From Gonium pectorale (lineage: Eukaryota; Chlorophyta; Chlorophyceae; Chlamydomonadales; Volvocaceae), in contig LSYV01000015.1 of the NCBI GenBank assembly GCA_001584585.1, forward strand, positions 1,927,285 through 1,991,284: a stretch of DNA of 64,000 bases, in the 5' to 3' direction. The notes below the pieces were generated by a model. That model was not told the DNA's origin and made no database searches. It was given only the letters and a program-made list of their open reading frames with translations. Shown piece by piece: positions 1 through 10,455 of this stretch (positions are counted from its first letter, which is position 1; each line of letters opens with the position of its first letter). The position numbers were made by a program, and so were the translations under genes.

Positions 1-170
1 TTTAGGTGGTGCGGCGGTCATACGTGCACCCTTTCTGCACAGCGTTGCACTGCGTTTTACTGCATTGCTCGCTGGGGGGGAAGTAACGGGTATGGATGTA
101 GATGGTTCTATCAAATTGTAGCGCAACTGCAGCGCAACTGCTTTGTCCATTCGAATTTATTGCATATCGT

Positions 171-240
171 CGCCCTACCGGAAACATCGCGCCCCCGGGT
201 GTATATGACCGTTGCTTTACCTGTTTCTGTTTCCTTTCAT
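171..240 (+). repeat. Foldback element, copy 1
   Basis: Carries the family order: a CCGGAAACATCGCGCC-like left arm, a GGTGTATATGACCG right arm, and a pyrimidine tail of repeated TTTCTGTTTCC type. This is a diverged copy; the tip stem is weaker than in other copies. Confidence 0.6.
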
Positions 241-570
241 GGTTCGTGAGAGTGTAAACAGGTCCGATAACTGTCGTACCCGGGATGTGCACACGCCCAT
301 TTGACGCTCATCCGTCCTTTGCATGTCTTTGAGGTGTGGCTTTTAGGGGTATGTGAACGTGCCTGTTGGCTTATCACCGTTTGCGGTCGTAGGTTGTCGT
401 ACGTTTGTGGCTATTACGGCCGAGCCAGCGTGTCTTAGCGCAGTCTCATCTTGCTGGCTGGTGCGTTGCGCTATCGGGCTGCTAAGATCTAGCCTGCCGC
501 GCGAAGGACGGAAGCCGTGGAGTGGTGTGCCTGTTTGGGACGGCCCGTCTGCTCGTCTACCTCGCCCGCC

Positions 571-658
571 ATGCCCTGTACTCGGCGCTCTGCTGGAAAC
601 ATCACACCCCTGGATGTGTGTGACCTTAGAGGTTGCCCTCCCCGTTTCTGTTTCTTGT
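571..658 (+). repeat. Foldback element, copy 2
   Basis: Begins ATGCCCTGTACTCGGCGC, has the GGAAACATC block, a CACACC/GATGTG tip stem with one mismatch, then TAGAGGTTGCC and a CCCCGTTTCTGTTTC tail. Its start closely matches the copy at 7996-8092. Confidence 0.7.
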
Positions 659-1663
659 TTGGCCACGGCGAGAATCGGGAAAGTGGAACGACTTTACATA
701 CTCTACCAAGAGTCGGCCTATGCTAACGGTAGGGGTCTACGCAGTGCTTATGGGCTACTGCCCACAACGCTGGCTCAGCCTAAATAGCCCACAAACGTAC
801 GACAATCCTCAACGACAAAGGGTGATCCACTTCAAGGCACATACACACACGCCTACAAATACCCTTTGTTCCGTTGGGCCCAATGGGGGTTTCGCGGGCT
901 GCCGGCTAGGATTCCTTTGCTCGCTACCTTCTAAACATGTTTTCTGTATACTGTCACGCATACGTGACACACGCCTACAAATGATGGATGACTGTAAAAT
1001 ACGACACCAAACGGGTACAACACGGTATGCGCACGGAAGCCTCCGCAGTCCTCCGCTTGGCGCATGGGCAAGCCGGCAGTGTGTATGCCGCGGTTGGCAG
1101 CACGGCCGTCCGAGCTGACGCAAGCAACAAGCCTTCAGCAGCCGTTTGGCTGCTAATAGATAGGTGTTGATGCTGTGGTGTTACGGCAGATGCCGTCGTC
1201 GTATCGGCATGTTTGAGGATGGACGTCGTACCGCGGCCCAAAGTTATAAGCCACTGCCATCCCTACGCGGCCAAGTAGGACAAAGGATAGCTGGTTCGCA
1301 GGTGACCAGCCTGTACTAGTGGGCTACGCAACCGATTTGACCTCAGGCAATACCAATACTTGTCACTTTCCGCAACCACTACTCCAGGTGTCCAAGAGGC
1401 CTGGGCTATGAACCACCACCTCGGTAAGTAAGCGGCCTGTTCCCGAGCACCACCGGGCGGTACCGCTTGCCGCCCAGTGGTGCCCGCTGTACACGGCCGG
1501 CTGGGCGAGCTGGGCGCACGAAGGTCTAGTAACGGCTGAGCGCGGTTCAGACCGGTGGTCATGACGACACCACCACCGCAGCTCAACCTTGAAACCTTGC
1601 AGTACACCAGGTGAAGTCCGACAAACCGGGTAAGATGGTAAGCCGGTCTTTGGGGGGCGGGAC

Positions 1664-1778
1664 GAACGTCACATGTCTTGCTCTGTACCCGCCCGCCCTA
1701 TCGGAAACGTCGTGCCTTAGGGCGTGTATGACCGTAGAGGCGGGCTCCCTATTTCTTTGCAGATTTCTCTTTTGCCGC
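1664..1778 (+). repeat. Foldback element, copy 3 (near full length)
   Basis: One of the most complete copies. It contains CTGTACCCGCCCGCCCTATC, GGAAACGTC, the tip stem CGTGCC-TTAG-GGCGTG, then CCGTAGAGGCGGGCTCCC and TTTCTTTGCAGATTTCTC. The GCCCGCC and GGCGGGC blocks can pair and enclose the tip stem. Confidence 0.8.
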
Positions 1779-3315
1779 TGGTCCTGGGTCGCTGCACGCC
1801 AGGCCTCTTAGGCCTACCGCATCCGCCATCTCACCTTCCTGTTCCTGGTGTTGACCGCCGTAAGCTGTAACTCGTCCATCTTGAAGAGTTACCCAAAGCA
1901 CCCAGGGGCCCTTCACCAGTGACGACCACTTTTAAGTAGGCAAGCGCGCCGTGTACCGCTATTCCAGAGCAAGCAAAAATATTCTTGAAAAGTGATAGCA
2001 AGTCTTCATCTCATCCATCACCACTGTGCCCGCCGTCACCACGGCCGCACTAGCACCTTGGTGAGCTGGGGCCTCCGGGGATCATTCCACCCTTTGGAAA
2101 ACGCTACATGGTTTTTGTACAATGGCTCTCTTACTTGTTGCGGCTTCAATATTTTCCCGTTTGCTGCAGGTCCCGTGCTGCCGTCGATAGTCTTTTTGGC
2201 CGCCGGGCTCGGCAGTCGCCACCAAGGCCATCCCATGCCGCCAGCCCGGGCTACGGGCCGTTGGCCACGACGCGCTCATACCGTTGTTCCGTCGGGGGCC
2301 TGATCAGATTGCGGGTCCAACGGGCCGAAGATGGGCAGTCGCATTGGCAACGACGGCATCACGTCGAATCATCGTAGTTACAACCCACACGGGCGAGCAG
2401 CTAGCGGTGCAATCGGTAAAATACTCCTAAAGGAAAAGTTACCGCTACCCTTCACATCGGTCCAGGACCATGCAACAAACGGACGACTACACCGCTTGCC
2501 GAAGTCGGCATCGTCTCACATACCCCGAACGCAATATGCGGTCATTGGACACAGAAACTATGCACACAGCCCATTCGCGTCCGTAGCAAAGAGAATACTG
2601 ATTTTTCCCTGTGGAAAGGTGACAGGCGAAGAGGCGAGAAAGGGCGCCGACATCGGAACGGACACATAGCCCTCCCGTGACGAGAACCACGAAACCCTGC
2701 TACGACGGGCTGCGCGGAGGGTTCTTCCTCAACACTCAACATTAAGAACGCTTTTCATGTACAGCCGCAAATGTCACCACCCTTACTGCCATCATTTTAC
2801 CACCTTTCCTCCATGGTCTTGATCCCGAGGTCCATAAAGCCAAGTATGCGCACGATCACCGGGATGAATACACACCTTGCGACTGTGCAACCCCAGCAAA
2901 TGCAAAAAGCCCGAAGAATGTCCGTTCACATACATGAAGCCGCAGATCCTGTTCGTGTCGAGAACCGCACACATGTCCACACGTCGAGACAAACCCTGCC
3001 GGAAAGCAATGCAGGCCAACGCACAGAAAGAACAGACACTGCAAGGACCGCACGCGTCGTAACAGTAGGTGTTATTTTCAGATGGGCGGATGGGTAGAGG
3101 TATCCGTCATCAAACAATAACCCCAAGAGCGTACTAGACCATGTAGCCCCACCCACGACAATGCGCCACGAGAGCATGGAAGCCTGGTTATGCCCTGCTA
3201 TGGCAGTTACCGAGGAATACTAGATCAGTAACGACGTCGATGGAACACAGTCTTGCACCGAAGAATGTGTCAATCTATGGCACATATTGACGCCCAGGTC
3301 AATATGACTGCAAGC

Positions 3316-4691
3316 TCACAGGAAGGCAACAGGCTGAACACCTGGAAGAAGGATGCCTAGCTCGGCCTTGTAGAGGAACGCAAAGGCAGCGTAGATGGCT
3401 GATGATCCGCAGAAGAATCCCCAGTAACCCGCCGCGTGTTCGCAATTGTCGTTCCACACTCCGGCCGCCAACAGCGAGAAAGTGATGACCAGGGTGGAGA
3501 AGATGGTCATCAAGCAGCCATTTTTCCGGCACGTGACAACGAAGAACCCTGCAAAGGAGGCGCGATGGACAGGTCCTGACCGTGTGATGTGCTGGCAGCG
3601 AACAAGCAGGACATGGAGGATCTCAAGGCGCGAGGGAAGACTGGGCCCTGCAAAGCCACTCACACGACGCGCCATCACCCGAGCAAGGATCATACAGCGT
3701 TGCCCCACGGCTAGGCTGGAATCTGGGCGCCACCCAGGAGAATCCCTCCCGGCCAAACAAGTAAAGGCTACACCTTATTCCAGTGCCCAGTGCCCAAAAC
3801 TCGGCAAACATTACCACCACGTGCTTACCCGCTGTTAGGAAGGCCCACAAACCGCACCAGAGCGTCTTGCCGGTCTTTGCGGCATGGTAGGTCTCGGGAT
3901 GGGAGATAGACAGGTACTCGAGGAGGAACCTGGCGGCCGAGCAGCAGACACGCCGTAAATACCAGGATGGGCAGGTTCACGCACTGTGCACTCACCAGCC
4001 CATCCAGAATGCCCCGTAGCTTGCGAAGGCGGTGCCGCCAAACGTGTTTCCCTTGATCAGCTGCGGGGTGGGGCAAATCCAGGGACCGACAGAGGTTGTT
4101 TCCAAGCTCGCCACAGGTATAGAATACAAGCCAGTTTTCGCCTGAGGATGAGCACCGGAGTTTGGCTACATAAAGCAGGGCAGGCAGCACCAGATGTCCG
4201 GCGAAGCGGCATGAACACAGCACAGATGAAACCGAACGTTGCAACCGCAAGGAGCACCCGGTGCCTGCGCCCCACCTCCAAAATGCCGGCGACGAACTGG
4301 CCAAAGCCGCCGTAAAAGAGCGCGTAGCAGAAGACTGTCGGCAGGAAAGTTTTCTCGCTCCATCTGTGAGACATAACAGACGTGCCATATCAGCGTCCAC
4401 GTCCAAGCGGGGCAAGCCTGGATAAGAACACCACACCATAATCCTCACCTTGCCGTGATGAACATGAGCATGCTGCCGCCGGGAAACGGTAGGGACGGAA
4501 GGGAACAGGCATGTCAAAAAAGTCGCCTTCATGGCGGGGTGGGAATAACAAGGGCAATGGAGTGCACAATTTCGTGCAACCAAGACACGTCCCCTTGCGG
4601 TCAAAAGCGCACTCAACGACCTTTCGGGGCCGACTGGCTTGCGCCCCTACTCACCAGGTCGTCATGCCGAAGCACAGGAGGCCGAAGGGAC
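3316..4691 (-). CDS. GFY: GPR1/FUN34/YaaH (GFY) family acetate transporter-like protein, 5' end unresolved
   Basis: Predicted small multi-spanning membrane transporter; family members in fungi, bacteria and algae move acetate or related small ions. Exons read on the minus strand in phase: 4691-4655, 4472-4449, 4363-4276, 4060-3996, 3929-3829 and 3548-3316 (stop). They give in order PFGLLCFGMTT, MLMFITA, WSEKTFLPTVFCYALFYGGF (with GQFVAGILE), LIKGNTFGGTAFASYGAFW, a loop with GKTLWCGLWAFLTAG, and a C-terminal block with YWGFFCGSSAIYAAFAFLYK. The FYGGxxQFVAGxxE, GNTFG and SYGAFW signatures are diagnostic. The first exon was not found: an NPxP-like start is expected, and MSGSAVIP near 4861-4838 ends in a good donor but in the wrong phase. 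No frameshift is seen in the six exons. It stands alone among repeats, so the context gives no pathway clue. Which of several algal paralogues it is cannot be told. Confidence 0.88.
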
Positions 4692-5557
4692 CTGGACGGG
4701 ATACGATAATCAACCAAAGGCCAGGGGAATCGCCGGCATTAGGTAAGCCTCTCCGAAATGCGCGCGCACCAGAGCGAAAAGAATTACGTAGGAGTAAGAA
4801 ATTCGGTTCACAGCGGCACTGCGGACTCACCGGGATCACCGCGGACCCACTCATTGTTTGCTTTGACGGGGTGCACAGCCTGCACAGCATGGCTATGGTG
4901 GTGGTCTGAACACTGAGACTCGAGGTCGCAGCACACAGGGCTGTCCTCCGAGGGGCGCGGCATTTTGCTTTGTGCTATGTGTTCTTGGCTGCGCGAGTCA
5001 ATGGCTTTTGCAAGCGTGCTCTATACAAAAAGAAACAGAGAAGCAAGTCAAGGGCGTTTCAAAGGTTGCCTCCACGTCGCCCCGAGTCGGGCTTTTTACG
5101 CGAAAAAATGTACGTTGTTGTACCGCATGTCATGCATGATGGCACCCTTGTGCTGATTGGTAATTGCCCGCCGAAACCGTTCGACTTATCAATCCTAATG
5201 CATGCCTTGGGGTTGCGGACTGGGGTGTCGGCGCTACGGGTGAAGTTCCATGTGTCTTGCCTGGACGCGTCTGCTCTCAGATGATTCTATTATAGTTCCT
5301 CGCTTGCCGCAGCTTGGCTGTAAGGTGTCGAAGCAGGTGACTCAGCTTGAGTCAGCTAGTTACTGACGGTGGAGCTGCGGGAATGCAACTCCCGCGCGAC
5401 TCCCGATAGCCCCAAACGATTCCACAAAAGCGCTCTGATCTTGGCCTCCCTGTCCGCAACTTCCCAAGTGAAAACCATGAGCCCGCAAGCGCTGTGCAAC
5501 GCTCCGGCCTTCCCTGCGCTCCCGAGGCCTGAGGCTCGCGAGCGGACACATAAATGT

Positions 5558-5628
5558 GAAAAAACGAGAACCAGAAACGGGGAAGGCAGCCTCTACGGAC
5601 ATATACACAAATGTGCAATGGCGGCGCC
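5558..5628 (-). repeat. Foldback element, inverted copy 4
   Basis: Read on the minus strand it has a CACA-TT-TGTG tip, ATGTCCGTAGAGGCTGCC and a CCCCGTTTCTGGTTCTC tail. The left arm is strongly diverged. Confidence 0.6.
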
Positions 5629-5835
5629 CCTGCCGCGTCCCAGGCGCCGGTCAGCTAGGGTTACGCACCACTACCGCCGCCGCCGTTGAGCAGCACGGAG
5701 GAAGCCTCCTCACCAGACCTCATCTGATCATAGCAAGGCACCGGAATGGGCGTGCACGTCCATACAATTGCCAATGCACGTCCCCTCCCATCTTGGTCGC
5801 CGCTGGCCAGTCACGAGGGCCCGTCTGCACGTGCC

Positions 5836-5925
5836 TTGCCATGCCTTGCACCAGTTGCCCTAACGGAAACGTCGCGCCTTTGGGTGTGTGTCCATGAAGG
5901 TGGCTTTCCTGTTTCAAAGTGCCCT
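5836..5925 (+). repeat. Foldback element, copy 5
   Basis: Has GCCCTAACGGAAACGTCGCG and a CGCGCC-TTTG-GGTGTG tip (G-T wobbles preserve the stem), followed by TGTCCATGAAGGTGGC and a TTCCTGTTTC tail. Confidence 0.7.
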
Positions 5926-6552
5926 TCCTTCTATTACCTGGTTCTGGTTCTGGTTCATTCTTATTACCTGTTTCCAAACTGAGTCCGCTCCAGCGCCTCC
6001 ATGGCCGCCAGCAGCTTCGTGGCCTTCACGCGGCTTGTGGCCTCGACGCCGCCGCCACCCCATTCAAGCCAGACGTAGCATGGCCAATAGATTGCCCCAT
6101 CACCGGTACTACAGCCTCTGCTTCCCTCCCACATACCCTATCGTTTGCTGTGTAGGTTCGCAGCCCCCTTGTCCCGCCGCCGCCATTACGGTATGCCGCC
6201 TAGCGCGGCACGGAGAGGCGCGAATCCCGCTACATGCTTGTCACGGCCAGATGCCTCGTCATTGGCTTACGCTGGGGTTGAGGTTGGCCGGCTTCTCAAC
6301 CCAAGGCAGTCGATCGGCTCAGATTGGTGCATATGTTGCTTTTACCGTCACCTGTCGTCGCATGATGCGTCCGCTTGGTTTATCCTCGTGTTGCCATGCT
6401 TCCGTATTCGTCAGTGCGTTGCATGGGCGTACCTCATGATCGGTGTTTTAATCTGTTTGTGGTTCCGGTTGGTGGTTTCAGATACCGTTCCGTGGCGTGT
6501 CTTTGAGGCGAGCCAGCGCCTGGTGTTGCTATCTCGCCTCACTCTCGGGTGG

Positions 6553-6635
6553 AAAATACAGAAATCTGCAGAGAAAGAGGGAGCCCGCCTCTACGGGCAT
6601 ACACACCCGAAGGCATCATGTCTCCGTGCATCTCC
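6553..6635 (-). repeat. Foldback element, inverted copy 6
   Basis: On the minus strand: ATGCC-TTCG-GGTGT tip, ATGCCCGTAGAGGCGGGC, then TCCCTCTTTCTCTGCAGATT. The right half is the best-conserved example of the family. Confidence 0.7.
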
Positions 6636-7082
6636 CACCAGCCCATGAACAACTTCTCCCCGACACCCCCTGGGCGAAGCCGGCATTGTCTACGTCGCCT
6701 TCTTCCTCCCCTCTCGCCACGGCCGCAAGCACCCCCCGCCACCCCGCCCCCCGCCGCGTTGCCTCGCCGCTGTGCCCCCGTGCTTCCCTTTCGTCATAGC
6801 GGGCGACGACCGACACCGCAAGCATGTGCCGCGGTGCATCTCCTTGGTGTCGCCGTGCTGCGGGGAGCCCTACGCGGGCCAGCTCACGGCGTCACGCATC
6901 CCCGAACTTCACGCCAGCACACAGTCATACTGCCGTACTGCCGCCTACGCACTCTTACACCTCCGTGCGCCTGCACAACCCCTTTCGGCGCCACCACCGT
7001 AGCCCACTTAGGTCACAGGGTCCTGCCATGTCATTCCTCGCATTTGCGCTACATTTTCACTTCTCGCCTCTGACATTCGTCG

Positions 7083-7140
7083 CTGTGCCCCTTCCCTGTC
7101 CCTTCCCTGCCCCTTCCCTGCCCCTTCCCTACCCCTTCCC
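7083..7140 (+). repeat. C/T-rich simple tandem repeat
   Basis: Repeats a CCCCTTCCCTG-type unit of about 11 bases four to five times. Short, in non-coding DNA. Confidence 0.8.
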
Positions 7141-7454
7141 GCCGCTCCGCCTGGCGCGGCTCGCTTTCCCGGTGCTTGTAGGTGAGACAACGGTAGTCAG
7201 CGGGCCGGGGGGCTGGGTGGGCGGGGGGTCGGGAGACATGCACATGCGATTCACGTAGGACCAGACTAGGCGCACCCCAACACGGCATTGCATAGGGTTA
7301 CCCCAGAGAGAATTCTGGGCCGCATTGGGGGCTATGGGGGTGGTCGCCACCGAATTGACATGGAGGGACATCACCCCTTCGACTACCTCGGGAACTGGGT
7401 CCTACAACGACATCACCGCTTTCGCGCTTACGCTCGTCGTATGCGTTGTTCCTT

Positions 7455-7516
7455 TTCAACACCCGAAGGCGCGACGTTTCCGGTAGGGCGGGCTGGTACA
7501 ATTCAAGGCATGTGAC
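7455..7516 (-). repeat. Foldback element, inverted copy 7 (half)
   Basis: Only the left arm and tip remain on the minus strand: CATGCCTTGAATTGTACC-like start, GCCCGCCCTACCGGAAACG, then CGCGCC-TTCG-GGTGTTG. The pyrimidine end is missing or too diverged to see. Confidence 0.65.
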
Positions 7517-7995
7517 GATGGCTGTTCTTTGAGGGACGGCCCAAGAAATCCGTGTACCTTCGCGCCGCGGGCCATACTTTACCCCTTCGCTAGCGCAGCG
7601 CGACATCCCACAGTCACGGGCATGCACGTGAAATGCACCTTGTGCAGTAAACGAGCACGACACCGAGTAGTCAGGCGGTCGCTGATCAGGCTGGATACGC
7701 CAGGCCGTACCAGGAGTGCAAGGGACGAACCGTTGCGACACTCAAGGCTGGCGCTAACCTACCTGTCCGTACGGGCGTGCCTTGACGGAGAGCAACATTT
7801 CGTGGGGTCTCGGTGATCACACACTGAGTGCTTACAAACTGACTGCCGTAGCTGTGGTCTTCATGTTCGCTCACAAAGAGTTGCTTCGAGAGCCAATTGC
7901 AAAAGACAGCGCAAGACACGCGCCTCGGTTCTCTTAGACCAGTCAATAGATAAGGCTCCTGGTTGCCCTACTGATACCTCCGGAACCATAGCCCG

Positions 7996-8092
7996 GCATG
8001 CCCTGTACTCGGCGCCCTGCTGGAAACTTCACACCCTCGGGTGTGTATGTCCATAGAGGCTGCCTTCCCCGTTTCTGCTTCTCTTTTTTTAC
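7996..8092 (+). repeat. Foldback element, copy 8
   Basis: Has ATGCCCTGTACTCGGCGC, GGAAACTTC, and a tip with fully paired arms CACACCC-TC-GGGTGTG that differ in sequence from copies 3 and 9 yet keep pairing. Then GTCCATAGAGGCTGCC and a pyrimidine tail. A second partial tail (GGCTCCCTCTTTCTCTGCAG) lies at 8226-8245. Confidence 0.75.
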
Positions 8093-10455
8093 AGATAAGT
8101 GCGTGACTGCAATCGTTAGCCAGGCGTTGCACTCGCTAACCGACACCGTTGGCCTGTGGCTCGTTGGCCCGTGGCTCGTCGATGGACACTCCAATACCTG
8201 CACAAAGGACATGAGCTGCCGTTTCGGCTCCCTCTTTCTCTGCAGATCTGAAGTACCGCATTGTGCACTGTTGTGCAATTGTACTGGAGGCCATTTGCGT
8301 TGTGGCCGCCCCTTTCACGCTACTCTCCAGCGGTGCCAGAACTGCTGCCGTATACGCAGCTGCTGCCGCATTTCAGGACTGCACCACTCATCACGCCCAC
8401 CGGCCCATCGGCGCTCGGCTACCGGGAAAAGAGTGCTCATGCCTGCATGGCTGCGTTCAAGTGTCGACTGTCTAGTCACATACAGATGCCAACAGGTGCA
8501 GGGCTTCTTCTCTTCTTGTATGCGACGTCGCTGTTTGGTCTCCTACTTGCAGAGCGGCACAGGCTTTCTGTGTGGACGGGCAGGCGCAAGGGTCGGTAAC
8601 CCTAGGTTACCGAAAACCGAGGTGTGTCGTGGTGCTCATGGACTGAGGATCCAGCACATGGACTCGCAGGTCCATCGCCAGAACGCTTCTGCGCTTGTAA
8701 CGGTGTCGGGACGGTGGATTGCGAGGGTAGCCTAGCCCCGAATGGGGACCAATATGCAACAGCTTTCAAAGAATCAATCGTCTAAACATTGAAAACAGCC
8801 GCGTGACGTTGACAGGATTGAGTCGTGAAGGCGTGCGGGCTACGATACTGGATATTGGGTGTGTACAACCCCCTGCATTCGTATATGGTAACTCAAAAGA
8901 CAGCCAAATCACAAAGGATGCCCGTGGGGACTCCACCATGAACCAAGATCATATACACCACCCATCACCCGATCACACGCTTGGTAAGCAATCCTCGTAA
9001 CCGTTGCGCCGGTTGACCTTGACGCCTCCCAAAAGCAACTACTCGCGCAGTGTGTCCCGCGGGATCCACATGGATGGCTCCACTATTCCTCAGATGAATC
9101 ACTGCACCAAGCCCGACCGGCAGGGCCCGGCCAAGCAACAGGCCCTGAGGGATATCACCAACACGTAAAGCCTGGCACGAAGCGCACTCACGACGCGCGC
9201 AAGCGTGATCTTTCCACCGCCCAATACGAGTGCCTGTCAGGTCGCGTCCACGTCCGACGAACTAGTTGGTCATTCGCGTCCGCCCCAGAAAGCCCAGTCG
9301 CTTTCTCCAAGCGCGCGGCAAGATGCGGCACAGTGCCACGCGGCGCCAGCTGTGCTGAAAAAGGTCAATGCTTCGATGGTCACGACGCCATATGAAAGAC
9401 CCACGCGGCGGGAAACACGGTCCAAACGCGAACCATCACCTGCCCTAAGAGTGCAGGGCCCATAAGCGGCGCAATCAAGCTGGCCCTCGCAGTAAGGTCA
9501 TGCGCGTAAAGGTGCTGTAGGGACAACAGGCAACCCTCACGCACTCGTGCAGACATCGTGCATGACTGCAGAGCTGCTAATCCGCAAACCCTCCTTCCCT
9601 CCCTTCAGACGTACAAGAACGACCGCAGCGACCGCCAGATGCCCTTGGCGGGACCGACCATTGCCACATCACGCCCCCTCCTTCCACAAAGATATGTTAC
9701 AAGCACGGCCCCGCCGTACTTCAAACGCACAGTTAGTTCCATCGCATTGACTGACACCGTGCGCTGCCCCTGGGGACGCCCCCACTTCCTTATCACGCAA
9801 CCAGCAACACAGGGCGCCTATCCGGCGCCGGTTGCGACATTCCTAAGGGCAGTCAGCGGAACACCAATCAATGCCCCCAAGCGCGCTGCTCTCATACGAA
9901 CCACCCTGCCAGTCACACGCACGCCGCACCGCGGTACCCGATGCATCCGCGTGAGCACAAGCTCACGTGCAAACACTAACGCAACATCCCTCTCACGGCC
10001 GTCCCTGCCGCCGTTTCACAGTTTGCGGCGGAGCCCTGACGCTCCGCCGCCAAGCAGCGACCCACAGTTGCTGCGCACGGCATGCGCCTGTGTCTGACCT
10101 GACCCCTACATGATCCTCGACACGCTTGAAGTCCGCGCCATCATATTAGGTCCCGGGGTCGCTCCTAGTGTCGCTGCCAGCTTTGGGTTCAGATGCGAAA
10201 GCTTGTGGTGGCCGCCAAGCTGTAGGTAGGAAGGGCAACGGCAAGGGCAGATGGGCTTTACGGTCGGGCAGGGCCGTTGCATGTTGGCGACAAGGAGGGG
10301 ACCGCACGCGAGGGCAACGAGTGCCAAGCCACGATACTGCTCCTGTAGCACGTCGCGAGTCGTGTGCCTCCCGGCTCGATGCTCAACTGCCATGCAAGTC
10401 GACGAAATACCGAGATGGTTGACCCAAACGAGAACATGCCGTAGTCGTGCGTCCA

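Larger units (their letters stand above)
1..3315. other. Intergenic DNA with foldback-element copies
   Basis: I see no supported gene here. The stretch is less GC-rich than the genic regions to its right. Open frames on both strands are short, overlap one another and show no recognisable domain. Three copies of the foldback element described below lie at 171-240, 571-658 and 1664-1778. Confidence 0.6.
4692..10455. other. Long intergenic region rich in foldback elements
   Basis: Contains the unresolved 5' part of the GFY-like gene at its left edge (probably within 4.7-5.3 kb). The rest shows no recognisable protein. Open frames are short, conflicting and compositionally unlike the neighbouring genes. 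Five foldback copies lie between 5.5 and 8.1 kb, and a C/T-rich simple repeat at 7083-7140. Nothing I can name lies between 8.3 and 10.4 kb. Confidence 0.5.

Noticed and set aside
4651..4890. MSGSAVIP reading near 4861-4838 as first exon of the GFY-like gene
   Set aside because: Its GTGAGT donor leaves phase 0, but the next exon (4691) needs phase 1, and the expected NPxP motif is missing.
5888..7258. Chain of plus-strand frames of 140-180 codons
   Set aside because: Overlapping frames with biased composition, interrupted by foldback copies, no recognisable domain or consistent splice structure.
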